Of a stretch of 64,000 nucleotides of DNA, positions 51,449 to 60,381 are shown piece after piece. Origin of the DNA: Chitinophagales bacterium. Its GTDB lineage: Bacteria; Bacteroidota; Bacteroidia; Chitinophagales; Chitinophagaceae. The notes beneath the pieces are model-generated. The model did no database searches, was not told the DNA's origin, and saw nothing but the letters and a program-made list of their open reading frames with translations. The stretch's first letter is position 1. Each line of letters opens with the position of its first letter. The stretch lies in NCBI GenBank assembly GCA_017303455.1, contig JAFLBM010000015.1:17439-81438 (forward strand), written 5' to 3'. Both the position numbers and the translations under genes were made by a program.

Positions 51449-51991
51449 TCAGAATTTTACATACTTTTCAACGAGACGCCGGTCGGTTCCCTTTTGGATG
51501 GCTTTTTTAGCCTGTCTCCGGAGTATGAATTCAAAAATGCTCCGCCATCCCGGCAAGTTACTCTCACTGATACTGAAAAGCCAGGCAAGTGCAAGACCGT
51601 CTTTAGGGAAACCGTTGCTTTTGCAGAGACCGTCGTTAGCAAGGCCATAAGCGATCTGCAATGACTGTTCAAAACCCCGGCTGGCGGGTCTTATTTCCAC
51701 TTTGAATTTGCAAGGCTTACCGCTTCGGTTGCGAAAAAGGTGGTTGATCATCGGTGCTGCTGTAGCCGATTGACCGGGTTGCAGGGTATGTATTACTTTA
51801 TCCAATTGCACCTGTACTTCTCCTTCCAGGCAATCAAATTTTTCACTGTAGGTCTTGTGATAATGAAGCCCCACGCCTCCGCCATCGGCAAGTTCAACTT
51901 CTACGAGGGTATATTCTCCATGGGTATCAGCAGCTGTTTGTAAGAACGTAACGCTGTCCCTCTGGATGGGGTTGTAGATTTTTCTTTCCAT
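51449..51991 (-). CDS. cupin-domain protein
   Basis: About 180 residues. A cupin fold spans about residues 20-105: EYTLVEVELADGGGVGLHYHKTYSEKFDCLEGEVQVQ carries the metal-ligand His-Tyr-His and Glu pattern, and the second motif PMINHLFRN follows after PGQSATAA. The C-terminal half is helical (AYGLANDGLCKSNGFP, then LPGWRSIFEFILRRQAKKA), unlike a minimal cupin. The substrate is unknown. The frame is open up to 52063 but that part is hydrophobic and poorly placed; the Met at 51991 (MERKIYNP) starts the domain. Confidence 0.75.
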   Translation of the reverse strand: MERKIYNPIQRDSVTFLQTAADTHGEYTLVEVELADGGGVGLHYHKTYSEKFDCLEGEVQVQLDKVIHTLQPGQSATAAPMINHLFRNRSGKPCKFKVEIRPASRGFEQSLQIAYGLANDGLCKSNGFPKDGLALAWLFSISESNLPGWRSIFEFILRRQAKKAIQKGTDRRLVEKYVKF

Positions 51992-52061
51992 ACTGCAACT
52001 ATATACGGTAACAGAAAAAAGTACGGATTCAATAAAAGTAAAAAAAGGCAGGATGAGCACC

Positions 52062-52087
52062 AAAAAACCTGCTCATGAAGCAGGTTT
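52062..52087 (-). terminator. terminator of the PBP1A gene
   Basis: On the minus strand AAACCTGCT, a TCATG-type loop and AGCAGGTTT form a 9-bp stem, followed by TTTTGG. It lies 21 nt after the PBP1A stop. Confidence 0.8.
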
Positions 52088-52107
52088 ATAAAAAGATAAG
52101 CAATGGT

Positions 52108-54525
52108 TCATTCTTTATTCTTTTTGCCAAAGATCCTTTTCAGGAGCCCCTTCTTTTTGGGAGGATCATCGGTAGCAGATCCGATAGGTTTACTCTCTTC
52201 GTTTTTAATAAGTGGGGATTTAATAGTGTCTTTTTTAACCGGTTTAATATTGTCTTCATCAATTACCGGTTTGGATTCAGGCCCGATATATTCATTCATG
52301 TTGTTATAATCCTGTTCTGTGCCTACACCCTGGTCTTCACCCTGTGCGCCGGGATCGCTATCATCAATCGATTCCATAATATCTGCGCTGTTGATTTCAT
52401 TTTCCAGGTTTTCCGGTTTGATGAATTTGGCATCTTTTTCAATACCCAGTGTTTTATCAGCATATACTTTTTTAAAGAAATTTTCCCAGATTGGCCGGGC
52501 CACAGAACCTCCATAGAAAGCTGAACTTTCCAGGGTGATAAAGCGGTCATCGCAACCCACCCAGGCACCTGCCATCAGTTGAGGTGTGTAGCCGATGAAC
52601 CAGAAATCGGCATTGGAGTTTGTTGTACCGGTTTTGCCGCCCATCTCTGCAGCACCCAACCTGCCACGGAGACCGGCTGCGGTACCTTTATCAACTGTTC
52701 CCTGCATGATGCGTGACATCTGGTAAGCGGCGATCTCACTCACAGCTTCCTTTCTGTTCGCACTATAATCAAGGCGTTTAATCACATTACCATTCCTGTC
52801 TTCAATACGGCTGATGATATACGGCTTTGTTGAAAAACCACGGCCTGCAAAAATGCTGTAACCCCAGAGCATTTCATATAATGACAGATCGCAGGAGCCT
52901 AATGCAATAGAAGGGTGCGGATCAACCTTGGTCGGAACATTCAGGCGGGCCAGGAAATTAGCAAAATTCTCAGGCCCGATCTGTTTCATGATATAAGCCG
53001 AAGCACAGTTCTTGGAATAGGCCAATGCATTGGCAAAGGTCATCGTTCCGCCAGAACAGGTTCTTGATGTAGCCGGTACCAAACGGCCGGCACCAAAATT
53101 CTGTTGCACATCCTGCACTTCTGTTTCGGCAGTATAGCCCAGTTCTTCAACAGCCTGTGTATATAATAAGGGCTTGATGGTGGAACCCACCTGTCTTTTT
53201 GTTTTCAGGTTAACGTGGTCATATTTATACGTTTTGAAACTGATGCCGCCCACCCAGGCTTTCACTTCACCGGTAATGGGATCCATCACCATAAAAGCAG
53301 TTTGCATCATCTGGCGGTGATACTTGATGGAATCAAGCGGGGTCATCACCGTATCTTTTTCCCGGTTACTGTTCCAGGCAAAGACCTTCATGGAAACTTT
53401 TTTAGAAAAGCTGGCTTTGATCTCTTTATCACTGAGGCCATCATCGGCCAGGTTTTTCCAGCGGTCACTTTGTTTCATCGCCGCTTCAATAATGTTTTCA
53501 TGTTCTTTCCATACAGCACCATTCTTTACTCTTCCCTGGCTCACCAGGGCTTTTTGCAGGGTGGGCATATGTGAGGCTACTGATTCCTCGGCATATTCCT
53601 GCATTCTTGGATTAATGGTGGTATAGATCTTCAGCCCGTCTTCATAAATATCATAACTGCCGCCATCAGGCTTTTTCACATCCTTCAGGACGTCTTTAAT
53701 TTCATCTTTTAATACCTCCCTGAAATAAGGGGCATATCCGGTATTCTCATCAAGTTTCCGGTAATTCAGTTTAATGGGTTTTGCTTTCAGTTTGGTGGCT
53801 TCTGCCTCGCTGATCTTTCCGTTCACTGCCATCTGGCTGATCACCACATTGCGGCGGTCAAGGGCCGCTTTGGGGTTTCGTATCGGGTTGTAAATACTAT
53901 TTCCTTTAAGCATACCTACTAACAAGGCTGCCTCTTCCACATTCAGACGATCCGGCTCTTTCTGGAAAAAAGAGCGGGAGGCATTCCGGATACCATAGAT
54001 ATTATTACCAAAAGGAACAGCATTCAGGTACAGGGTGATGATCTCTTCTTTGGTGAAGTTTCGTTCCAGCTTTACGGCAATGATCCACTCTTTCAGTTTT
54101 TCAATACCTCTTTCTGCTATGTTTTTGCTTCCCTGGTCAAGCAATGCTTTGGCTAACTGTTGTGTGATCGTACTACCACCGCCTTGCTTGCCGAACGTAA
54201 AGACAGCCCGCAATGTTGATTTGAAATCAATACCCGAGTGATCATAAAAACGTTCATCCTCTGTTGCAACAAGGGCATCAATGACATGCCTGGAAATATC
54301 ACGGTATTTTACGTTGCTGCGGTTGCCTCTCTCCGTATAATATTTACCCATCAAAGTACCATCGGCCGCATACACTTCGGAGGCCTGTAGTATGGATGGA
54401 TTTTCAAGGTCCTTCAACGAGGGCATTTTTCCAAAAATGCCAAAATTGGCTAATGCGATCAGGAGAATAAAGGCACCCAGTCCCAACAGGAAGAGGCGCC
54501 AGAAAATGCGGACTGATCTTTTCAT
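52108..54525 (-). CDS. penicillin-binding protein 1A (transglycosylase/transpeptidase)
   Basis: A bifunctional class A PBP of about 805 residues. A short cytoplasmic end and one membrane helix at about residues 10-32 precede the GT51 transglycosylase domain, with EDERFYDHSGIDF and GGSTITQQLAKALL. The transpeptidase domain carries GSTIKPLLY (SxxK near residue 455), SKNCAS (SxN) and GGKTGTTN (KTGT). The C-terminal ~80 residues are an acidic, Lys-rich low-complexity tail. The frame has a longer His-rich N-terminal option (54570), but MKRSVRIFW at 54525 gives the normal cytoplasmic start. A terminator follows. Confidence 0.95.
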   Translation of the reverse strand: MKRSVRIFWRLFLLGLGAFILLIALANFGIFGKMPSLKDLENPSILQASEVYAADGTLMGKYYTERGNRSNVKYRDISRHVIDALVATEDERFYDHSGIDFKSTLRAVFTFGKQGGGSTITQQLAKALLDQGSKNIAERGIEKLKEWIIAVKLERNFTKEEIITLYLNAVPFGNNIYGIRNASRSFFQKEPDRLNVEEAALLVGMLKGNSIYNPIRNPKAALDRRNVVISQMAVNGKISEAEATKLKAKPIKLNYRKLDENTGYAPYFREVLKDEIKDVLKDVKKPDGGSYDIYEDGLKIYTTINPRMQEYAEESVASHMPTLQKALVSQGRVKNGAVWKEHENIIEAAMKQSDRWKNLADDGLSDKEIKASFSKKVSMKVFAWNSNREKDTVMTPLDSIKYHRQMMQTAFMVMDPITGEVKAWVGGISFKTYKYDHVNLKTKRQVGSTIKPLLYTQAVEELGYTAETEVQDVQQNFGAGRLVPATSRTCSGGTMTFANALAYSKNCASAYIMKQIGPENFANFLARLNVPTKVDPHPSIALGSCDLSLYEMLWGYSIFAGRGFSTKPYIISRIEDRNGNVIKRLDYSANRKEAVSEIAAYQMSRIMQGTVDKGTAAGLRGRLGAAEMGGKTGTTNSNADFWFIGYTPQLMAGAWVGCDDRFITLESSAFYGGSVARPIWENFFKKVYADKTLGIEKDAKFIKPENLENEINSADIMESIDDSDPGAQGEDQGVGTEQDYNNMNEYIGPESKPVIDEDNIKPVKKDTIKSPLIKNEESKPIGSATDDPPKKKGLLKRIFGKKNKE

Positions 54526-54663
54526 GTGAATTGAATGGTTGTGGTGATGAAGGTCTGCTTCATGCAGCAAATATCATGCACCGAAAATAGGAAAATCCAT
54601 GTGGGCAACCGGGTTGCAGCGTTTAATTTTTTGCCAAAACGGGTAGTTCAACCTGTTAAAAAC

Positions 54664-57636
54664 TCAGAACTTACCCGGTAACTGCTGGTTGAGGAATGTT
54701 TTGTAGTCTTCCAGGTTTTTATTGGCCTTTAATAATTCCAGGTTCCTTTCGGAGATCATTATAAAATAATACTTGCCGCCTTTCAGCCAGGGAATGATCT
54801 CATTGGCTGTCCTCGGTCTTGTCTTTTCAATATAGGAGAGGGCATCGGCTGCATCTTTGAAGGGATTAATCAGCATCAGCCGGTTGTCATCATCCAGTTG
54901 CAGCAGGTCGATGGCAAATTGTTTATTATAAAAAGTTTCCCGGTTGTGCCGGAAGAAAGCATTTTTGGCTTCGTTAGAGAAAACGGGGTCCACCTTATTC
55001 AGCACCAGTACCACAAATTGAGGATCGGTAGCAGCAAAAGTAAAAGGCGATGCTGCAGGCGGAGGAACTACCGGTTTTTTATTGGCACTGTCTGCTGCTG
55101 GTTTATTGTTTATGGCAACAGGAGGAACAACCGGTTTATTCACGGCAGCCGTATCTTTCTTAACCACCGGTGGGGGAATAACAGGATTATTGACAACCGG
55201 CCTGTTCATTTTTACTTCTTCAGCCGGGCGGTTTACCACTAAATTCTTTAATTCTTCCTCGATCTTGCTCCTGTTCTTTAATACATTGATCAGGTTAGCG
55301 GCTCTCTCCGCCAATGGAGATTTGGGGAAATTAATAGTGATATCAGTGAGAATCTTTGTAGCGACACTGTCTTCCCGTTGTTTTACATAATAGACCGCTT
55401 CGATATAGAGTAATTGCGGTGTCCAGTAATTACTGTTGTATAAACTGTCAGCTATTTTCTTTTGCGCAATAGCTTCAGTAAATTTTCCTTCTATGAACAG
55501 GTCGTAGATCTTTTCATAGGTTTTTGTAGCATCGCTGTTGGAAGTTTTGGACTGGGGATTTTTCCCTGTGGTGATAATAGTAGTGAAATTGCTGCTACCG
55601 TAGTTTTCACTCAATAGTTTTTTGATGGCGGCAGCTTTCGCCGTTTCCCCGTTTTTATTATAACAGTAATAGAGATTGAATAAGACTTCATCCATCGGTT
55701 TGAATTCCGGGAAACGGGTCCGCAGGTTTTCCAATGTTGCAGTTCCTTCCGTACAATCTTCGATCTCCTGGATATAGGATTTGCCGAGGTTGAAAAGGGC
55801 CACTTTAACTGAATCATTTGATTTTTGCAGCAACTCTGCTGTCAGCGGGAGTTTGCTGTACAGCCCTTCAAAAGTGGCTTCTGTTTCTGCACCATTGTCA
55901 ATATTGTTTTTGATAACGACATTGGGATTCCGGAGCTGGTTATTATCCGGTACAATATTACTGCGGTTGGCACTTCTTCTCCAGTTATCCGTATTGGGCC
56001 GGTTTCCCCAACGGGCTTTAAAATCATTAGTCCCTTTCATTTTGGAAGCGGTGTTATAAAAATACCATTCGCCTTTTGTGTCATTGTTTGAAAAAAGATT
56101 GGCTGCGGGTGTTTGCTGAAAAGGAGAACCTGTAGTGGTACCTGTTGATTCATCTTTTAATCCCTGTTGTTTTCGTAGCTGCTTCACCAGCTTCTTAACG
56201 ATATCCCGGCGTTCTTCGTCAGGTAAAGCTGCAATGCGTTGCAGGCTGTCCTGTCTTTCTAATATTTCCAGGCTGGCCGCAATATTGCCCAGGGCCTCTT
56301 TGCGTTGCAGGATGGCTTCCGGGTTCTTTAATTCAGGATCATCCATGCGCAGGCTGTCGTAGAAATTATAAGACTGTCGGAATAATTTTTTGCCAAAAGA
56401 CAATTCAGCCAGTTGAAGAAAAGCCTTGTTACGCTGCGCCGGGTTATTGTTGTTGTATTGTGTGCTTTTCACGAGCAGGGGAATGGCTGCATTAATGTCA
56501 TTTCTCTCCAGTTGCATTTGTGCCGCCATGTAATAAATGATGTCCCGGTACTCTTCATATTTATCCCGTTTTGCCATTTTCAGCAATTCGGCAATATTTT
56601 TTTCAATGTACCCTTCACCGCCATCTTTATTCACCCGGATGGAATAGAGCCGTGCATAGATATCAAGGATCGGGTCAGTGGTATGTTTGATGGCTTTGGC
56701 ATAATAATCTTCTGCCTCTCCGGGTTTGTTGGCATTCTCATATAATTGGGCAACGAGGTATTCCCATCTTGCCCGTTCCTGTTTATTGGTGGCATTATCT
56801 AACGCTTGGGAAAGATGGACGGCCGCACTGTCCCACATAGCCTGTTTATAAAACCAGTAGGCCTGTACTTCTTCCAGGTCGTTCTGTAATCTTTTCGGGA
56901 ATACAGGATCATTGCGGAGTGTTACAATAAGGCTGGCGGCTTCTGCAAAAAGATCCTGGGCCAGGAAATTCCGGATCTGCCAGATAAAAGCATCATTCCG
57001 GCTGGGCGGTTCACTGAATATTCTTCCTGGCAGGCTGTTCTTTTCTTTGGTGGCAATACTATAGGCAGTGCCATCCCGGCTGCTTCCTATTGTTTTATAG
57101 TAACCATCTTTTTCCTTTTGGGCAAATGCATAATTGATGTATTGAAACATCAGGTAAGCCGAATCAAAATCTTTCCGGAGATAATACGAAGCTCCCCAAA
57201 GCAAATAAAGATTATCGATCCAGTCATTGCGAAGATCATGCAGGGCAATACCTGTTTGCACTTTATACGAAACGGAATCGATCTGCAGGGTGTCTCCGGC
57301 TGTTACATCCAGGCTGTAATTATAAAAAGACAGGAGTTGCGAGTAATCATCTTTGTGGGCCATTTTTGCCCTTTCTACGATCTCGTTGATCTTATTATTG
57401 GCGTTGAAAAAAAAATTGTAGTGGGTAACGGTATTCTGCATAAAACGGCGGGGCACCGTAAATTTCTTCTCTTCTGACCGTTCTGACCGTAAAGTTCTCT
57501 CGCTATATTCCTTGGGTTTTTTCAGACCCAGGGAAAAGCCTAATTGTCCAAAAGCTGGTTCGCTGAACTGGCAAAGGATAAGGAGGAATAATATAGCAGT
57601 AGTCGTATTGCTGGTAAGTCTCATTGTCCGTCTCAA
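54664..57636 (-). CDS. SprE/PorW-like TPR protein, probable T9SS accessory component
   Basis: A 990-residue exported protein with a signal peptide ending near residue 31 (PAFGQ). A conserved N-terminal domain (FMQNTVTHYNFFFNANNKINEIVERAKMAHKDDY) leads into a long TPR array with helical pairs at about 140-350 (LLWGASYYLRKDFDSAYLMFQYINYAF, WDSAAVHLSQALDNA, AEDYYAKAIKHTTDP) and again at about 600-760. A Pro/Val/Asn-rich linker (about 800-850) and a C-terminal domain (SERNLELLKANKNLEDYKTFLNQQLPGKF) follow. The overall layout and length fit the SprE/PorW proteins needed for T9SS and gliding in other Bacteroidota. The window's two T9SS cargo genes agree with this. No lipobox is obvious. Confidence 0.7.
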   Translation of the reverse strand: MRRTMRLTSNTTTAILFLLILCQFSEPAFGQLGFSLGLKKPKEYSERTLRSERSEEKKFTVPRRFMQNTVTHYNFFFNANNKINEIVERAKMAHKDDYSQLLSFYNYSLDVTAGDTLQIDSVSYKVQTGIALHDLRNDWIDNLYLLWGASYYLRKDFDSAYLMFQYINYAFAQKEKDGYYKTIGSSRDGTAYSIATKEKNSLPGRIFSEPPSRNDAFIWQIRNFLAQDLFAEAASLIVTLRNDPVFPKRLQNDLEEVQAYWFYKQAMWDSAAVHLSQALDNATNKQERARWEYLVAQLYENANKPGEAEDYYAKAIKHTTDPILDIYARLYSIRVNKDGGEGYIEKNIAELLKMAKRDKYEEYRDIIYYMAAQMQLERNDINAAIPLLVKSTQYNNNNPAQRNKAFLQLAELSFGKKLFRQSYNFYDSLRMDDPELKNPEAILQRKEALGNIAASLEILERQDSLQRIAALPDEERRDIVKKLVKQLRKQQGLKDESTGTTTGSPFQQTPAANLFSNNDTKGEWYFYNTASKMKGTNDFKARWGNRPNTDNWRRSANRSNIVPDNNQLRNPNVVIKNNIDNGAETEATFEGLYSKLPLTAELLQKSNDSVKVALFNLGKSYIQEIEDCTEGTATLENLRTRFPEFKPMDEVLFNLYYCYNKNGETAKAAAIKKLLSENYGSSNFTTIITTGKNPQSKTSNSDATKTYEKIYDLFIEGKFTEAIAQKKIADSLYNSNYWTPQLLYIEAVYYVKQREDSVATKILTDITINFPKSPLAERAANLINVLKNRSKIEEELKNLVVNRPAEEVKMNRPVVNNPVIPPPVVKKDTAAVNKPVVPPVAINNKPAADSANKKPVVPPPAASPFTFAATDPQFVVLVLNKVDPVFSNEAKNAFFRHNRETFYNKQFAIDLLQLDDDNRLMLINPFKDAADALSYIEKTRPRTANEIIPWLKGGKYYFIMISERNLELLKANKNLEDYKTFLNQQLPGKF

Positions 57637-57768
57637 ACTAAAGTCTTAATAACTGAAATTCAGATAATTTAGTATAAAAATAAGCGTTTTTATTTTGGCA
57701 GGAACCACCCCCGGCTATTGGCAAAACCGCCCTTCATTCCTTACCTTTAATTTCCTTAAAAACCAGCT

Positions 57769-58164
57769 ATGTCCAAATTAGATGCAGGCACCACGCTGAA
57801 GCGGCTTCGTAACCGCTACAGGCTGGTGGTTATGAATGATGATACGTATGAAGAAGTGGTCACGTTTAAATTATCCAGACTGAGTGTTTACGTGATGTTG
57901 AGCACAGTTTTTGTGTTATTGGTGGGTCTTACAGTCGCCCTCATCGTTTTCACACCTTTGAAATATTATATCCCCGGTTATGATGACCTTAAGATCGGCC
58001 GGGAATACCGCCAGTTGAAGTACAAAGTGGATGAAATGGAGAAGAAAATGACCGACCTGGAACAGTATAATGCAGGTCTGAAAAAAGCACTGGCATCCGA
58101 TAAGACCGTGGTTTTGGACACCACCCAGTTGAATGTGCCGAAACCGGAGATTTCAAAAGATTAA
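57769..58164 (+). CDS. short membrane protein with coiled coil, related to the N-terminus of envelope M23 peptidases
   Basis: A 131-residue protein: a basic cytoplasmic start (LKRLRNRYRLVVMNDDTYEEVVTFKLSRLSVYVM), one membrane helix at about 38-60, the segment TPLKYYIPGYDD, and a coiled coil at about 85-115. This opening resembles the N-terminus of Bacteroidota envelope proteins that I recall as carrying an M23 peptidase domain further on; here the ORF ends before such a domain. So it may be a truncated or naturally short form. It is the first of five close plus-strand genes divergent from the SprE-like gene. Confidence 0.65.
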   Translation: MSKLDAGTTLKRLRNRYRLVVMNDDTYEEVVTFKLSRLSVYVMLSTVFVLLVGLTVALIVFTPLKYYIPGYDDLKIGREYRQLKYKVDEMEKKMTDLEQYNAGLKKALASDKTVVLDTTQLNVPKPEISKD

Positions 58165-58175
58165 TCGCTATACCT

Positions 58176-58595
58176 ATGTTTAACGCCAAAAACAAAACCG
58201 ACATGCAGCCTGAAAAAACCAATGGAACAGGAAACGGCACTACGCTGATCAGTGCCGGCACTACACTAAAAGGAGACATCAGCAGTAATGGTGATCTCCG
58301 CATCGATGGAACCATCATCGGCAATATTCAAAGCAACGCCAAGATCGTCATCGGGGCCAATGGAGTGGTGGAAGGAGATATCACCGGCAACCAGGCCGAT
58401 ATTGTAGGAAAAGTATCCGGCAATATCAGGGCGAAAGAGCTGTTGCAATTACGGGGAGAATGCGTGGTGACCGGTAACCTTTATGCCGGTAAATTGCAGG
58501 TGGAACCCTCCGCAACTTTCAATGGCCAATGCCATATGGGAGCCAACGTGGTGGAAATGAGTAATGGTAATGAACAAAAAGCCGCCGCCCAGTAA
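58176..58595 (+). CDS. bactofilin (polymer-forming cytoskeletal protein)
   Basis: A 139-residue bactofilin: a flexible N-terminus, then the beta-helical DUF583 core (GTTLKGDISSNGDLRIDGTI, GNIQSNAKIVIGANGVVEGDI, NQADIVGKVSGNIRAKELLQL, GECVVTGNLYAGKLQVEPSA), and a short tail. Bactofilins self-assemble into membrane-associated filaments that organise cell-wall enzymes. The gene starts 11 bp after the membrane coiled-coil gene and its end overlaps the AtpZ-like gene. Confidence 0.93.
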   Translation: MFNAKNKTDMQPEKTNGTGNGTTLISAGTTLKGDISSNGDLRIDGTIIGNIQSNAKIVIGANGVVEGDITGNQADIVGKVSGNIRAKELLQLRGECVVTGNLYAGKLQVEPSATFNGQCHMGANVVEMSNGNEQKAAAQ

Positions 58596-58794
58596 TAAAG
58601 AATTCTTTTATCGCTATCTCAGCCTCGGTACACAACTACTGGCAGGGATCGGCCTCGCTGTTTTTATTGGATTAAAAACAGATGGATGGCTGCATACGGT
58701 ACCATTGTTTTCCTGTGTCTTACCTTTGCTCGTCCTGGGAGGAATTTTTTACCGGCTTGCCAGGGAAACAAAATCAAACCGCAATGAAAAATAG
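58570..58794 (+). CDS. AtpZ/AtpI-like F0F1 ATPase-associated membrane protein
   Basis: A 74-residue protein with two membrane helices (about 15-36 and 41-62) and the motif YLSLGTQLLAGIGLAVFIGLKTDGWL, which fits the AtpZ (ATP synthase gene 1-like) family. AtpZ/AtpI genes usually lead ATP synthase operons and assist assembly of the c-ring or import Mg2+/Ca2+. No atpB-atpG genes follow in this window. The start ATG at 58570 is chosen over 58564. It overlaps bactofilin's 3' end and the next gene's start. Confidence 0.8.
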   Translation: MNKKPPPSNKEFFYRYLSLGTQLLAGIGLAVFIGLKTDGWLHTVPLFSCVLPLLVLGGIFYRLARETKSNRNEK

Positions 58795-59182
58795 CCTGAG
58801 CCTGGCCCGGCCGCTGCTGATCGTATTTATTATACTGAACGGATTATTTATCACTTCCAAATCCTTGCTGACCAAATGGAGTTTTGACCAGGAAGTGCTG
58901 ATAGGAGGCAACCTGCTGGTCTTTGCCGTAGTATTCATTTCCTTCCTGCTCTTGTACAAAGCGATCCATTCGGCCAACCCGCAAGCCTTTGTCAGGGCCA
59001 TGTATGGAAGTTTTATTGTGAAGTTCTTCCTGATCGCTATCGCTGCATTTGTTTATATACAGGTTACCAAAAAAGATGTCAACAAACCAGCCCTGTTCAC
59101 CACGATGGGCTTGTATTTAGTGTACACATTTATTGAGATCAGTATGCTGATGAAACTGCTGAAGTCGAAAAAGAATGCCTAA
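58784..59182 (+). CDS. small integral membrane protein of unknown function
   Basis: A 132-residue protein with four hydrophobic segments (about 9-28, 40-59, 72-92 and 104-122), short loops and a basic C-terminus (KLLKSKKNA). It resembles the short membrane proteins that sit between atpZ and atpB in other Bacteroidota, but I cannot name it. The frame is open further upstream; the ATG at 58784 overlaps the stop of the AtpZ-like gene and gives a clean membrane protein. It also overlaps the start of the SprT-like gene by 8 bp. Confidence 0.65.
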   Translation: MKNSLSLARPLLIVFIILNGLFITSKSLLTKWSFDQEVLIGGNLLVFAVVFISFLLLYKAIHSANPQAFVRAMYGSFIVKFFLIAIAAFVYIQVTKKDVNKPALFTTMGLYLVYTFIEISMLMKLLKSKKNA

Positions 59183-59798
59183 GCAAGAAGCCCCCATCCA
59201 GCAGTTGCAGGATTATTTACCTCCCGGCACTTTTGAACCGGTGCTGGCTTATTTACGGCAATACCGGGTTCATCTTACCGTGGCTAAAGAACGGAAAACT
59301 GTATTGGGTGATTACCGCCACCGGACCCATCATGCCAATCACCGCATCAGCGTAAATGGTAATCTCAACAGTTATTCTTTTTTGATCACGTTGTTACATG
59401 AGCTGGCGCATCTCGTCACCTTCGAACAGTTTGGACATAAAGTGCAGGCACATGGAAAAGAATGGAAGATGATCTATGGACAATTTCTTTTCCAGTTCTT
59501 ACAACATAAAATTTTCCCGGCGGATATTGAAAACGAATTGCAGCAATCATTAAAAAATCCTGCTGCCAGTAGCTGTGCGGAAGATGGTTTGCTGAGGGTA
59601 CTGAGAAAATATGACAGCAAAAAAGATAATCACCGGCTGATCGAAGAATTGCCGGTCAATACGGTATTCAAAATTGCCGATGGCCGGGTCTTCCAGAAAA
59701 AAGAAAAATTGAGAAAGCGGTTCAGGTGCGTGGAAGTGGGAACCAACAAAGTGTATTTATTCAGCCCGGTATATGAAGTGGAAGTAATGAATAATTGA
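59175..59798 (+). CDS. SprT-like zinc metallopeptidase-family protein
   Basis: A 207-residue protein with the HELAH zinc motif (LLHELAHLVTFEQFGHKVQAHGKEWK, near residues 74-99) preceded by HHANHRISVN, typical of the SprT family. The C-terminal part (residues ~130-207) has RVFQKKEKLRKRFRCVE, which is a possible second metal or nucleic-acid binding region but lacks a clear Cys pair. SprT-domain proteins include DNA-protein cross-link proteases such as SPRTN; bacterial SprT function is unclear. It is the last of the plus-strand run and is coupled to the membrane gene. Confidence 0.85.
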   Translation: MPKQEAPIQQLQDYLPPGTFEPVLAYLRQYRVHLTVAKERKTVLGDYRHRTHHANHRISVNGNLNSYSFLITLLHELAHLVTFEQFGHKVQAHGKEWKMIYGQFLFQFLQHKIFPADIENELQQSLKNPAASSCAEDGLLRVLRKYDSKKDNHRLIEELPVNTVFKIADGRVFQKKEKLRKRFRCVEVGTNKVYLFSPVYEVEVMNN

Positions 59799-59836
59799 TC
59801 ATAAAATACTCACGACTACCGACTCCTGACTATCGG

Positions 59837-60322
59837 CTAAAGACTCCTGATCATCCACAAAGGACAACCAAAATGCCCGCTGTTTCCTATAGGCCCATCC
59901 AAATACGCAAAGCCCATCCGTTCATACACTTTTAAAGCTGCTTTCAATTCCGTCATGGTTTCCAGGTACACTTTACTGAACCCATTTTCTTTCGCCTGTT
60001 CCAGGCAAAGACTGATCATTTTTGATCCCAGCCCTGTTCCTCTTGCTTCCGGAACCAAATACATTTTTACCAGTTCACAGGTGTCTTCAGGTAATCCTTC
60101 AGTAGGGTAGATGCCGCCCCCGCCAACGATCCGGCCATTGAGCAAAGCAATATTGTAAGCGGATCTTTCCTGTTGAAAAAGTTCATATAGATGATCCGTT
60201 GTTGCATCGTAATACACCGTGCCGGGATGATTGGCACCGAATTCTTTTAATGTCTGGCGGATAATAGCAGCAATGGTGGGGTTGTCAGCCGGTTCAATGC
60301 GGCGGATAAGAATGTCGTCCAT
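59837..60322 (-). CDS. GNAT-family N-acetyltransferase
   Basis: A 161-residue GNAT-fold protein: IRRIEPADNPTIAAIIRQTLKEFG at the start, IVGGGGIYPTEGLPEDTCELVKMYLVPEARGTGLGSKMI near residues 66-103, which holds the acetyl-CoA pyrophosphate loop R-x-x-G-x-G/A, and YERMGFAYLDG near 133. Acceptor unknown. A -7 box (CAAAACTA on plus) lies 4 nt upstream of the ATG, and a CAA for -33 at 60351-60353, 16 nt off, so a leaderless transcript is likely. It converges on the SprT-like gene. Confidence 0.88.
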   Translation of the reverse strand: MDDILIRRIEPADNPTIAAIIRQTLKEFGANHPGTVYYDATTDHLYELFQQERSAYNIALLNGRIVGGGGIYPTEGLPEDTCELVKMYLVPEARGTGLGSKMISLCLEQAKENGFSKVYLETMTELKAALKVYERMGFAYLDGPIGNSGHFGCPLWMIRSL

Positions 60323-60326
60323 GCAA

Positions 60327-60334
60327 CAAAACTA
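60327..60334 (-). promoter_or_regulatory. -7 box of the GNAT gene, 4 nt before the start codon
   Basis: TAGTTTTG on the minus strand matches TAnnTTTG; TTG (minus) lies at 60353-60351, a slightly short 16-nt spacer. The inferred start point falls at or inside the ATG. Confidence 0.5.
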
Positions 60335-60381
60335 AGCAAGGCTGATTTTTCAATGAAAGAAAAATGAAGAACGGGAATGTT

